Shown: in pieces, positions 53,101 through 63,900 of the stretch
Position numbering within the stretch: position 1 is the first letter of the stretch
Layout of the letters: the number at the start of each line of letters is the position of its first letter
Origin: Chrysopilus asiliformis
Taxonomy: Eukaryota > Arthropoda > Insecta > Diptera > Rhagionidae
Direction of reading: 5' to 3'
Length of the DNA stretch: 64,000 nucleotides
Assembly (NCBI GenBank): GCA_964034945.1
Contig: OZ035962.1
Coordinates: forward strand, 101,378,284 to 101,442,283
Position numbers and translations under genes: made by a program
The notes under the pieces: generated by a model
The model's input: the letters and a program-made list of their open reading frames with translations, nothing else
Told to the model about the DNA's origin: nothing
The model's database searches: none

Positions 53101-55176
53101 ATTTCCCAACTGATGGTCACTGAACTCCAAACCAGTGGTAATTCATTAAACTGTAATGAGAGAAAGACACGCGAATTCACCGATGCGGAAAATTCGTTTG
53201 TGAACTTGAGAAATTGATGAAAAATTCATACGCGCTTTAACTTGCAGTTATAGAATTAATGTTTCAGACAAAGATTGATTACAATTGCAAAATCATATGT
53301 TTTGGGTCGCCTCAACAGTAATAAATGGTAGTTTAACGTAGAAATAATTGCTATTCCCTGCAGGAAAATGTTTGACTTTGACATCAAAGTTAATTATTAT
53401 GGGATAGAAAATTAGTGAATGGTGAAAATTAAGGGCGCTTTCCGTATTTTAATCCGGAAATGTATGGTTCTTACTCTGGGAATTAAAGTTTACGGACTTT
53501 TTTTCAGGTGACGAGTGTGGAAGTGACGAAATCATTCATCGAACGAATAAAAGAAGTTAATCCATTGCTAAACTGTGTCGTCGACGAAAGATTCGAAGAT
53601 GCATTGAAAGACGCGGCTGCTGCAGATGTTTTAATTGCATCTGGGCGGTATACAGAAACTGAGCTGGAGCAAACGAAGCCGTTTTTAGGCGTGCCAATAT
53701 CGACAAAAGACTGCATCAGTGTAAAAGGTTTGACTTTTTGATTTAAACAATTTTTTGTTAACATTGAGGATTATAAAACACTGTACTTTTGCAGGTTTAT
53801 TGCATACCGCTGGACTCCACGCACGTCGAAATATTCGCGCAACAGAAGATGCCGATGCCATGGCTTTAATGCGTCAAGCTGGTGCGATTCCATTTGCTCT
53901 AACGAATGTTTCGGAATGCTGCATGTGGTTTGTAACCAAACAAAATATTCTCTAATTATCCAAATTTCACGAAAGTTTTTTTAAAATCAGGTGGGAAAGT
54001 TGTAATCCAGTTCATGGAAGGACCAGAAATCCCTACGACACAAATCGAATTGTAGGGGGCTCCAGTGGCGGAGAAGGTTGTCTTCTGGTTAGTTTTTTTT
54101 ACTAGCATTTTTTGTGTATGGCACGTATTTGCCACTAAAAATGCATATTATTCAGTGTCAGATGCATCAAACATGCTATTAGGGAAACAATTGAAACGTA
54201 ACTAACATTTTATTAAATTTTCTAGGCGGCCGCAGGATCTCCAATTGGTTTAGGTTCAGATATTGGTGGATCAATTCGCATCCCGTCCTGTTTTAATGGA
54301 ATTTTCGGTCACAAACCATCTAAATTTATCGTATCCAATGAAGGCCAATATCCGAAGCCACTTTCCTCCGAGCAAAATTCCTTCTTGGGCATTGGGCCGA
54401 TGTCACGTTTTGCGGGCGATTTGAAACCAGTTTTGAAAATCATCGCTGGTGAAAAGGCCAAACTCTTAAATTTAGATGAGCCAGTAAATTTACAAAATGT
54501 AAAGTTCTACTACCAAGAAACAGACGGCGGTGGCCATTGCATCCAACCGGTGGATCAAGAGATTCGAGAGGCTATGCGGAAGGTCGTTAAGCATTTAGAG
54601 ACGGCTGTGAAGGTGAAACCACAAAAAGTACAATTCGAACGATTGAAGAAATCCGCTGCGATTTGGTTGGCGAACATGAAGGATAATGCCGGCATTGGAT
54701 TTGATTCGCAGCTTCTCAACTTGGAGGGAAAAATCAATCCACTCGTTGAGCTTCTAAAGTGGCTCGTTGGCGCATCGAATCACACTTTTGTTGGGATTGT
54801 GACGGCGCTGGTCGAACGTAATGGAGTTCAACATGGATCTGAGAAACATTCCTATCTGGTGAATGAGAGAGACGAACTGCTAGCTGAAGTTCAAGAGATG
54901 CTGGGAGATGATGGTGTTTTCCTATATCCAACGCACCCCACTGTCGCTCCATTCCATAATGAAGCCATCGCCAGAGCATTCAACTTCGCCTACACCGGAA
55001 TTATAAACGTTCTTGGCCTGCCGGCCACAGCGATTCCGTTGGGCATCGGCAAGGAAGGTCTGCCGCTCGGCATTCAAGTGGTTGGGAATGTGAATCAAGA
55101 TCGCCTATGCCTAGCCGTTGCTGCGGAATTGGAGCGAGCCTTTGGCGGATGGGTACCACCGGAGATCCAGGCCTAA
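50167..55176 (+). CDS. FAAH2: Fatty-acid amide hydrolase, FAAH2-like (amidase signature family), five coding exons
   Basis: Exons: 50167-50478, 53508-53727, 53795-53927, 53991-54087 and 54226-55176 (stop TAA), joining in frame to 570 aa. It hydrolyses fatty-acid primary amides and N-acylethanolamines in FAAH2 relatives. The amidase-signature triad is complete: K171 (PISTKD), S246 (GGSSGGE) and nucleophile S270 (SDIGGSIR). Spacings of 75 and 24 residues equal those of rat FAAH K142/S217/S241. An N-terminal hydrophobic stretch (about 54-75, NLIYRFFLLVVRTLLSFAYG) suggests a membrane anchor, as in FAAH2. Met30 is an alternative start that keeps the anchor. Exon 1 ends PPIKDLTLLESATSLARKIR, the usual family entry. 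Introns are 3029, 67, 63 and 138 bp; the donor after exon 3 (TG|GTTTGT) is weak but restores the conserved WWE. AATAAA lies at 55311. Human FAAH2 is 532 aa, so the extra length is N-terminal. Very sure of the family. Confidence 0.95.
51530..51930 (-). repeat. Family B fragment split by a LINE insertion
   Basis: TTTTCTCGAAAATAATATTT before the LINE and GATTTTACATAACTTTTCC after it are consecutive in other family B copies (30750-30830). Confidence 0.65.
51694..51838 (-). mobile_element. Short LINE 3' tail with 7-bp target duplication
   Basis: It has the same 3' end as 13550-13789 and ends in (GA)n on the - strand. ACCAAAA is duplicated at 51687-51693 and 51839-51845, which proves insertion of only about 145 bp of the element by target-primed reverse transcription. 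Confidence 0.85.
52200..52715 (+). repeat. Dispersed family B copy, nearly full
   Basis: Starts CTACAATTGCCAGTGGCAAA and ends GTCCGACGATTGGTTCG followed by GCATTACAAACGGTATACTA. It is the most complete copy for defining the family. Confidence 0.75.
52775..52985 (-). mobile_element. Helitron-like 3' fragment
   Basis: Read on the - strand it ends GACGCCCTAG followed by T, with a GGCC-stem hairpin (GGCCGATGGGAAGGCC) about 14 bases before the end. Upstream it has CAGAACCACTGAACCAATTT, a phrase common in small insect Helitrons. The 5' TC end was not identified. Confidence 0.55.
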
Positions 55177-55310
55177 AACTTATGTAATTCACTTGAATTT
55201 AACATTGTCTAAAAACAATATTACTTTTACTATAATTATTATTATTTTTGATAAATCTATTATAAAATGGTAAATGAACGTTTTTTATATCGAGATGTTA
55301 CTAAGATTTC

Positions 55311-55316
55311 AATAAA
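55311..55316 (+). terminator. Polyadenylation signal of the FAAH2-like gene
   Basis: AATAAA lies 135 nt after the stop codon, followed by A/T-rich sequence. Confidence 0.65.
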
Positions 55317-55329
55317 GAAGTAAAAAAAA

Positions 55330-56024
55330 GGTTTAACTTTAAGTGACCTTGTTTTTAGCTCAAAAATTGTTTATATTTATGTACAATTTACTTGATTTTT
55401 AATATGATAGTATATTGATGGAGAACGTTTGCATGGTAATAAATCTGTTTTCTAAACGGTTTCATTGCCGTTTTATTGGCGCTACGGGGGAGTCCTTTGA
55501 AGAGTTCAGTAAGGCAGCTTCTGTCTATTGAATACATATGCCAATATAATTTTTGCCATTTTGAAGACTGTTTTGTTTTGTAATTTTTCGAATCAGATAA
55601 ATATTATAAACGACCCCCTCTCCCCCTTAAATGCACGAGGGTTTTCCCACATTTTTGAATCCCTTAAGATTTTTCTCCAGAAATGCAAACCAATTTTTTT
55701 TATACTTCCCATATTATTCTTTTCTATAGAAATGTACAATCAATGTTATAAATGGACAGAAAAATCCAAAATTTGTTAGTCTGGGGTGTGAACGCATCCA
55801 AAATCAAAAATTTGTTAGTCTGGGGTGTGAACGCATCCCGCTTTGTTGTACGCAGGTTAAAGACAGGCTATGAAACAATCGCAATTTATATCTAGTTGAA
55901 ACCTTGGTTAGGTCATCACTTAAAAATCAACCAAAATTGAAGTGAAAACGAAAACTGCGTAATTCTGCCGATCGTTTCATGTAAATAAAATGAAAAAGAT
56001 AATGAAAATCTGGGATAAGTACCC
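55330..56024. other. Intergenic, with a 37-bp tandem duplication
   Basis: TTTGTTAGTCTGGGGTGTGA and surrounding bases are repeated directly at about 55770 and 55808. No gene was recognised. Confidence 0.55.
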
Positions 56025-56027
56025 TAA

Positions 56028-56884
56028 TGGTCGTATCACACAGACAATTGCGATTGACGATCGACCGTTGACGTTTTCCTATCACACTGACAACGATTTA
56101 ATTCCCGAAGGCGATTGCTTTCCAGGATTTAATTTGTGGTGGCATTTGTTTGTATTATCCTCACAAAAAAACAAACATATAACTGAAACTATTTAATAAA
56201 ACTTTAACAAACATCACATTCAAAGCACCAGGTATTGGGGATGACATAAGATTTTGATTTCCCGATGTCCGTCCGTCAGGCTGTCTGTCTGTTCGTGAAC
56301 CACATAACTTCCAGACGGATTGAGCTAGATTTAAAAATTTTTACAGTTGCGTTTCTCGTAACCTCCTGAACGGGGTAAATCGGACTATTCCTTCGGCCAT
56401 CCTCCACACAAATGAAAAAGATTTTTGCAGTTTTCATGAAAACATTGTGTCGTATTGAAAAATTTATACAGGTAAAATGTGTTTAGAATTGGATTTTACA
56501 TAACTGTTCCATACATCAAAATCCAATCGGACTACACGTTTCCCCCTCTCCCACACAAGTGGATTTTCTTTACTAAAAATGTTGTCTGTTCTCGTATAGA
56601 GTATTTGACGATTCTCACCTAACAATTGTAGCTTTTCTTATGCTTCTATTTGATGCTAGACTCATATAATGCGATTTGTATAACGCGGTATTTTCAGGAA
56701 CCTAACTACCATGCTATACGAGGGTTTATTGTATATCGAACTGGCCGCTGACAGCAGCTACGATTGCCAATCGGACGATAGACAATAAAAGTAATCTTAA
56801 ACTCTCAACCGTAATCGCACTGGTTGACCGCTTTGATCTCATTGGTTGAGAACCTCAATCCCAATCGTCAATGTGATACGGCCA
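56028..56884. mobile_element. TAA-flanked element carrying a family B insertion
   Basis: The ends TGGTCGTATCACA and TGTGATACGGCCA (near-perfect) continue inward as an inverted CAATCG-rich segment. TAA flanks at 56025-56027 and 56885-56887. The right part has GCTTTGATCTCATTGGTTGA, shared with the MITE at 183-508. A - strand family B copy at 56229-56643 inflates it to 857 bp. Confidence 0.8.
56229..56643 (-). repeat. Dispersed family B copy inside the 56028 element
   Basis: GGGATGACATAAGATTTTGA, TTTATACAGGTAAAATGTG and CAATTGTAGCTTTTCTTATG run in - orientation. It is the unfilled counterpart for the MITE at 38466. Confidence 0.75.
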
Positions 56885-56893
56885 TAACACTTA

Positions 56894-57258
56894 GCGTGGT
56901 ATTATACACGGCAACTTTCGGGCTTACTTAAGCCGATTTTCGGGAGAAACGACTGCGGAGGAAAAAGTTGCCACTCGAAATCATGGCTTATCGACAATCT
57001 GCATACACGCAAAGCGTGTGAACCGGTTTGGGAAAAGTAGTAGGGAGAAATCATTTTCGTTCTGACCGTCAGCAGGTAAAGATCTTGGGAAGTATATGAG
57101 CAGCAGCAATTTCAATGGTTTGAGTCCACACACACACATGTAAACTTGTGTAGCATATGGAAACAGGATTAGCTTATTTAAGCCACAAATGTAAGCACAT
57201 TGGCTTATTAAGCCCAAAAGTTGCCGGCTTAAAAAAGCCAAATATAATACCGGACTTA
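56894..57258. mobile_element. Probable MITE with GTGGTATTATACACGGCAAC ends
   Basis: Left GTGGTATTATACACGGCAAC then TTTCGGGCTTA, and right TAAGCCCAAAAGTTGCCGGC then TATAATACC, are inverted with a small insertion on the right. The target duplication was not resolved. Confidence 0.6.
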
Positions 57259-57287
57259 GTCTTGTGAGGTCCCAGTACTCACATGTG

Positions 57288-57580
57288 AGTTTCTCTCTCT
57301 CTCTCTTTCTCTCGGCACTTCAACCGGTTTCCGGTCTTGGCTTGCCGCAATATCTCTCGCTAGAAGTTCCGGTCGCGTGCGATTGTCCTTCAGTTTTGCA
57401 TCCCAATTCTCTTTGCGTCTTGGTCAACGCCGTCTTGCCATCTGAGGTTTAGTCTTCTTCGTCGCCTTGTTGTAACAACCTACCACAGAAGACTTTCCGC
57501 GCCGCGTCACTTTCATTCATTCGAGTGACATGACCAGCCCACCGGAGTGTCTTATCTTTGATAAGCTGTAGTAGGTTTGT
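57288..57580 (-). mobile_element. LINE tail, longest copy, with (GA)n end
   Basis: On the - strand it reads LRWAGHVTRMNESDAARKVF then CGR, the classic C-terminal zone of RTE/CR1-type reverse transcriptase polyproteins, followed by the same 3' end as 13550-13789. Frame breaks are present, and it is 5' truncated at about 57580. Confidence 0.85.
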
Positions 57581-57584
57581 TGGC

Positions 57585-58790
57585 TTTAAGCAGCCGTGCG
57601 CGTATTTAAATGTGTTATACATTTTGTATCTTCGGTTTTAAAAGATAAAATGGACAAAAACAATAGTTTGACTTTATTATTACAATCTATTAGATAATAG
57701 GCTTGTGTGTTTGTCTGTTTGTTCGCTTAAGACTCGAGAACAATTGAACCGATTTGAATGAAACTTTCAGGGATGCTTACTAGCGTCATGTGGATGGTTT
57801 TAGACCAAGCATCATGTGGATGGTTTTAGACCAAGCATCATCCGCTATTGGCTCGGCTGGCTCATCACACAGATTGACTTTAACAGCGTAGCCCTATAAT
57901 CGACCTTTTATTGTGTGCTGTAATGCTTGTGTGTTGCGGTTTCAACCGTGCTTTGGAGTTGGAATCGGTGCTGTATTTTAATGTGTAGTGGTTACAAATT
58001 TTGATTGTAAAGGGAGCGACAGTTACTTTGATGACCCCTGTTTTAGACCATGGGTCTACTCAAGGTTCCCCTTCTTTCTTACCAGTCTTCTCGATTTATG
58101 TATATTGCTCTGTTTTTCTGTCCATTCGCCTATAACTTGAGAACCAATGAAACGATTAGGATGAAACTTTCAGGAGAGTTTACTGCAATCAAGGAGTATG
58201 ACCCGAGGTTCCCCGTCCCGTTCTTGCTAACTCATGTACCATGAAATCATTAACAACCACTAACAAATCCAATTTTCCATTTTCCTGATGCGATATCCCC
58301 TAGTCTTAGTTAATTAAATGGTACTTAACTAGTCTTAGTTAATCAAGACAGCAGTCGCCGGTACGCACGATTAAGACACGGCCGCGATTCTTTCAAAACG
58401 GCAGGATTAATGCCTGATTATTAAATATCTAAATATGTGGAGTCGTATTATAAAGATTTTTACAAAGGCTACAAAAATAAATGCTGCGTAAAGGCGTTAC
58501 TCGGATTTCGCTATTTTTATAAAATAGTCCAAGAAAAATAAAACTAAAAAAATGTTGGTTAATAAATAATTAGGTTTGTATATTTTTTTCAATAATAAAT
58601 TAATTACATTCTAGTGTCTAAATCAATTTAAAGGAACATAAAATAAAATCAAAATCTGTGTAAATGTGTAAATTAATATTCGAAATTTTACGTTTTCAAC
58701 AAATTTAAGGCAAACACAAACGCAAAAGGTTTTATAAATTAATTGCAAAACATCAAAAGACGCGTCCTGTTACGAGATCCACTCAAAATA
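57585..58790. other. Intergenic, small repeats
   Basis: A 27-bp tandem duplication, CATGTGGATGGTTTTAGACC and following bases, at 57786-57840. Two diverged phrases of the type GAACAATTGAACCGATTTGA (57730 and 58140) are typical of small Helitron-like repeats. No gene was recognised. Confidence 0.5.
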
Positions 58791-58798
58791 ATACCAAA

Positions 58799-59514
58799 CT
58801 AACTGATTGTACCTCCCAATTGGACAATGATTTTCAGGATATCATTTCGTTTCCGGCTAATAATGTCATGGTTTAGTAGGCCAACACCTTCGACCGATTC
58901 GTATCGGTTTATGTGGTCAGCAATCTGATCGGCCATGCAGAGGACATGAATTCCTATATGCAAGAAGAGTAAAAAGAAATGCACAAGTTAGGGAAAATCT
59001 ATAAGAAATCAATGATAACTAGAATACAACCGCAATCGTAGCTGTTGCTCTGCTGTAGGCATTTCACGGATTTGAAAATGCTGTTCGGACAGTCGAGGGC
59101 AAACTTAATTTTGCTAAAGAAATTCTGGCAATGGAAGAGGTTCGAATTTCCAGACGAATCGAAATGGAAGAAGGCACGTTCCGGCCTCGAGAAGACCAGC
59201 AAACTCCAATGGGATCCGCCTGCCCGTTCGCCGCTGTCATTGTCGTTCAATGCGAAGAATATGAATAGCTTCTTGTGAGCCTCCAGCGGTGACAGGAAGA
59301 CGTTAATCTCGGATTCGTCGATTATTTTTATACATTGCGTCACTTCCGGCGAGATAAACAGCAATTCCTTCACCGATTTGTATTTCATTTTCTCCAGAAA
59401 CTCAAAATAGAAGGAGATAATTTGGTCATTTAGCCAGTGGGGCCCTTGCAGAATCTCTATGTCGGACACCCTCAGAAGGCTCTCGTGAAAACTCAATACG
59501 ACTGGATCGCTCAT
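58799..59514 (-). CDS. SENP8: NEDD8-specific protease, SENP8/Den1-like, two exons
   Basis: Exon 1 is 59514-59031 and exon 2 is 58953-58799 (stop TAG), joined as TGC G|GA to give 212 aa, exactly the human SENP8 length. This C48-family cysteine protease matures NEDD8 and removes it from cullins and other targets. The active site is complete: H102 (GGSHWSLL), D119 (FHFDSS), oxyanion Q155 and nucleophile C161 (NSYDCG). The N-terminus (DPVVLSF, SLLR, LNDQIISFYFEF, ISPEVTQ) is the conserved NEDD8-binding part. The intron is 77 bp with a CTAAC branch-like site and a good acceptor. The donor GTTGTA is weak, but reading through gives a premature stop after DCGCILVIIDFL, and the splice restores the family C-terminus (DCGIHVLCMADQIADHI). 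The start Met matches the family start. Confidence 0.96.
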
Positions 59515-59519
59515 TTCGC

Positions 59520-60855
59520 TGGTTTGACATTCAATCGAATCTGGGGGCCAATAAATTATTCAGCGTTGCGCAAAATACGAACAGGACTAAGGCTGGACAC
59601 TTTGTCCATAGAGTAGGAAACTTTTTAGCCCGTAACTTACAGAATTGAACTTAAATTTAATAATTTGGAAGAGACCGACTTTTTCCACAGCTCAACAAAA
59701 CTTCACTTGACAACCAATTAACGTCAAAATTCCCATCATCAAAGTTTTTCCGTTTTTTCCACCTTAACTGTCAACTTACCTGGCTGGGTTTTTATTATTT
59801 CTCGCTAGTTTGAAGCTTCGAAGCCACACAAATCACTTCACAACCCAACGATCTCCACTTCACGCGATTAAATTCGCGAAATTTGATTAAAAGCTGTTTC
59901 AAAAACACAACTAGAGCTCAACCGAGTCAGAAATGACCCACTTATGTTTTGAGGTTATCTAGAAATTACCCTCCAGGTAAAAATCTGAAACATTTCAATG
60001 GGTGTCGCCATTTTGGTTTTTGCGCGATTTTTGAATTTGTTGGAACAATTTCAATAAATAAGATGCGAAGTTAAATATCTGTCTGTTAAGTAAAGCACTA
60101 TCAGAAGAAAATGCAAAGGAGCTATGAAAAACATTCATATTATGTTTTACTACCAACATAATTCAAATTTTTAGATTTGAGTGCAATAATTGAGTTAATT
60201 TAATGTCGTCAGTGTGTTATAAAAAAAGAAAAGTTTACCGCAAAAGTTTTTTTTTGATAGTTTTATGAAGAAACGTTTTTTTTTGCTTAGAATTAATGGA
60301 TTACAGTCGCGCCTGTGAAGGGGAGAGATAAAAATTTGATTAATCGATTATGTATTTAAAGATTATCAGTATTTAGATTATAGAAGTCTAGTTTAAGGGG
60401 GATACTTGGTTTAGAGGGCTAAAAAATGGGATTTTCGTGATTTTTTATTGACATTAATGATTTTTTATTGACATTTTTCAAACTAACACATTTGAATCAA
60501 GTGGATTGATCAATTAATTTTGAATCTATATTTCCCACCGATTGGCAACTTGGACGCCACTTTGAACTTAAGAAGAAAAATTTTTACATTTTCAAATAAC
60601 CAATTAAATATTGTAAAACTTTTAAAAACCTCAGCTTAATTACGCAGGTTAATAAAAAAATTGAGAAATATCTCCTTTTTGTTAGCCTCCCAAACCAGGT
60701 TCCCTGCTTAAGTAGTTTGAAAATAATCCAGTATTAATAAACTATAGGAGTTCAACTTATCGAAATGCGGCTCTATTACACATGAAAAAATAGATCAAAA
60801 AACTACCCATCCTTAATCAAATATTTAATATTTTATTCTACATACTTAATCAAAC
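59520..60855. other. Upstream region of SENP8 and downstream region of the FLVCR-like gene
   Basis: Mostly unique sequence. 59520-59900 is the likely SENP8 promoter area, though no TATA box was assigned. No transposon ends were seen. Confidence 0.4.
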
Positions 60856-60856
60856 A

Positions 60857-60862
60857 TTTATT
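60857..60862 (-). terminator. Polyadenylation signal of the FLVCR-like gene
   Basis: AATAAA on the - strand, about 50 nt after the stop codon at 60912. Confidence 0.6.
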
Positions 60863-60911
60863 CTAACAGCATCCGTAAAAATTTCTAAAAATTATCTAAT
60901 TTTGCTATCCT

Positions 60912-63900
60912 TTAAAATTCTTCAATATGAAAAACGACACCATTCGCCCTCTCCACATCCGCTAATTGTTCAGCTTCCGCAGCGACCTCATCATGGATTA
61001 AAGTCCGTTTCGATTCAAATGGAACCTTGTAAATCAAAATAGTTCCCAAAATTAGCCACAATATGAAAATCTGCAGAAAATATTTAATAGATTCGAAACA
61101 AAAATGTGTTTTCTAAGTTTACCATATGCTGCACTATTGCTCCAAAATAATCTTCAATTTGAGCTTGAATTGTGGTAATTATCAGACCAAATATATGACC
61201 GGAAATGTTCAAAAGAGCATTTACTAGTAGTTCTGGTTGAGGAAAGGATAGTTCGGTTGCTAATTCAACGCCCACTGTTTGATATCCTGTCAAGAAAAAC
61301 CTTTAACAACAGTTAAAGAGTGTTTTTGTTAATTGAAGCTAAGAAAAATTACCCAAGAATTATTGAAGATACATAAAGTAATATGGTTGATTTGCTCTCC
61401 ATTGCTAAGTAGAAGAGAAGCATTCCAATGGCTGAAAGACCGCTCACCCATATTGCTGTGGTTTTGTATCTCCGTGTTGTGTCCATTATAAATCCGAAAA
61501 TTAGAGACCCCAAAAGTCCCATCAGAATTATAGCCACCCCGATATTTCCAGCAAGTTGTTCACTATCCTGAAAATTACCCAAAATTTGAAAATATTGTAA
61601 GAGGCTGTCCATAAAATACGTCACACTTTTAAGGGGGAGTGGCCGCAACAGTGTGAGGGCGGTGCAAAACTCCATACAAAAAATCTCGTTAGACTTTGAC
61701 GAAGGGATGGGGGGAGGAATTTCGGAAGACCCGAAAATTAGCGCAACGTATTTTATGGACAAGCCAGTTTTTTTTTTAAATTTAGGTACTAGAGATCTTG
61801 GATGATATGAGAACAATAAATAGTGCGGTAGCAAAGCTGGAGAACAATTTTAACAGTTTTTTGCTTCAAACAATTTACTAAAAAAATGTGTTATGATCTA
61901 CCAATCACGATATTTACCGGAAAATAAAACAGAATAATTTGATTTAAAAGTGTTGACAAGGCATTAAGCACCCCTGAATTCACTCCATAAATACAAATTA
62001 TATTAACAAAAGTTTTATTAAAAACAATAGTCCTTAAGGCATCCCAATATCCTGAAATTAAATACTTGAATTATTTGTTATTTAAATGTATTCGAATTTA
62101 AAAACATTGACGCGTATTCATAGTCGTTTTTAAATACAAGTTTTGTTAAACAAGAGTTTAAACTGACAAAACGCCATAGCAAACTCTAAGTTTAAACTCA
62201 TGTTTAAGTAAACGTCTATTTAAAAATGATTATGAATGGTAACCGTTACCTAAACTTGTCATTTCAGATGATCGCGCAATGGCTTCAACATGACTTGGTG
62301 GGTATTTCGGCTCTGATTTAAATACTAAAATTATTTTAGTAAAATATCTCGAACGACAGGTTATCAAATGCCTTACAAATAATTACTAAACATCCAAATA
62401 AAGTAGCAAGACCAGCATTTGCAAAAAATAGCGCTTGGAGTCCTGCTTTAATCTCGATTTCGGTTTCATGATGGCGAATAAACCAGGGGGTAGTAAAAAA
62501 TCCAATAGCAATCCCGAGTTGAGCTGCAAATACCGCGGAGCCACAAACTGTTGAAATCTAAATAGTGAAACTATTAGAAACATGTTATACATTTTTTATA
62601 AGGTTGGAAAAATATCTAATTGTGTTTTTAAAATTTTCATGATTCTATTAACACATGGAGTAAAGCATAGCATTCACAGAATTCATAATTGCTTATGAAC
62701 TTTGATAAGATTTAAAATTTGTTTTTTTTCTTTTTAAAAAAAATGTTAAAAACGATAAGTGTTTCAAAAATTACCTCATCAGGTGCGAACCACGTTGATG
62801 TTAATTTCGGCGGGACATTTAAAATGAAAATTTGAGATATAGCAATCACAAACTGTCCGAATATTAAAATTGGGAATCCTGTTCTTTGAATAGCGAAGGT
62901 TTTTATCCAACAACCGAAAATTAGATTAACTGATCCGACTATTGATACCTCACGTAAACTCTGTGAATAATAAGACATATTTTTTAAAATTTATTTCTTA
63001 AGATCTAATTTAGTATAAAATTCAAATTTCAATATATTTTTTTAAAAACTCTAAAGACTATAATTTAATTTAACTCTTTCGCAGCTTCTAGTATACACAT
63101 GTCCCAGTAAATCATAAATGGTGAATGGGACCAACTTTAGTCCTCCCCCTTTAATATGTCTGCCCCAAATACATTAAATTAATAATTTCAAAAAGACTAA
63201 ATAACCTGTATTTAAAGAAAATCATTTAAAAATTAAGATTGAAACCCGCTGTGAAAGTGTTAATGACGTAGAAAAAGAAAAAATGAAAAAAAAATTGATT
63301 TTATGCAAAATTCTTAACAGATTGCCAAAATTCGTACATTTCTACCTATTCTAGAAGTGTTTTTATGATGCGCCGAGCCGTTTTTTAGTCTGTGTACAAG
63401 ATTTCCCAAAAACTACTGGAGCTACAGCCATGAAATTTTACAGTGATATTTGGTCCTGGAATGAGTCGATCTTATCAACTTTTGGTGAAAATCCATTAAA
63501 TGGCGGCTTCGTTTATCGCGATTTACTTCGAAACTTCGTGTTTTTCAGTAGTCTTATGTGCAATAAAAGTTAAAGGTAGGAAAATTTCCTACATTTTTGG
63601 CTTACACCGAGCCGATATTACTAAAAAAATACTTAAAACTCCAAAAAAAAAAGACCCCTAACAAATTTGGTTCTTACTTGCCTTATATTCCGTTAAATAT
63701 GTTATCGGAAAAACTAGAATTATGTAAGTGATCATAAAAACCATGGAAGTCCAGTCAATAGCGATGGAAGATACCCCGTAATACTCGATGACGATATTCG
63801 CTATAATACTAATCTGTATCCACTGGGCGAACGACAATGCTGTGTAAGCCATACAAAGAGCAAGGAGTGTCCATCTGATCCTGTAAACATTGATCCGAAC

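Larger units (their letters stand above)
50479..53507 (+). other. Large first intron of the FAAH2-like gene
   Basis: Begins GTACAT and ends TTTTTTTCAG. It holds family B fragments, a LINE tail (51694-51838), a full family B copy (52200-52715) and a Helitron-like 3' end (52775-52980). No additional coding exon is needed: exon 1 and exon 2 join in phase 0 as RTKK-VTSVEV, continuous in the family. Confidence 0.75.

Noticed and set aside
61349..61834. 161-codon frame starting at 61834 as a complete protein
   Set aside because: Only its C-terminal part (from 61567) is the transporter exon; the rest is intron and MITE sequence.
62386..62592. 68-codon frame on the - strand over FLVCR exon 3
   Set aside because: Shifted frame; the true frame reads ISTVCGSAVFAAQLGIAIGF.
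63677..63690. GT donor (GCAA|GTAAGA) for the first visible FLVCR exon
   Set aside because: It gives a phase that leads to a stop in the next exon; the GC donor four bases earlier fits the family alignment.
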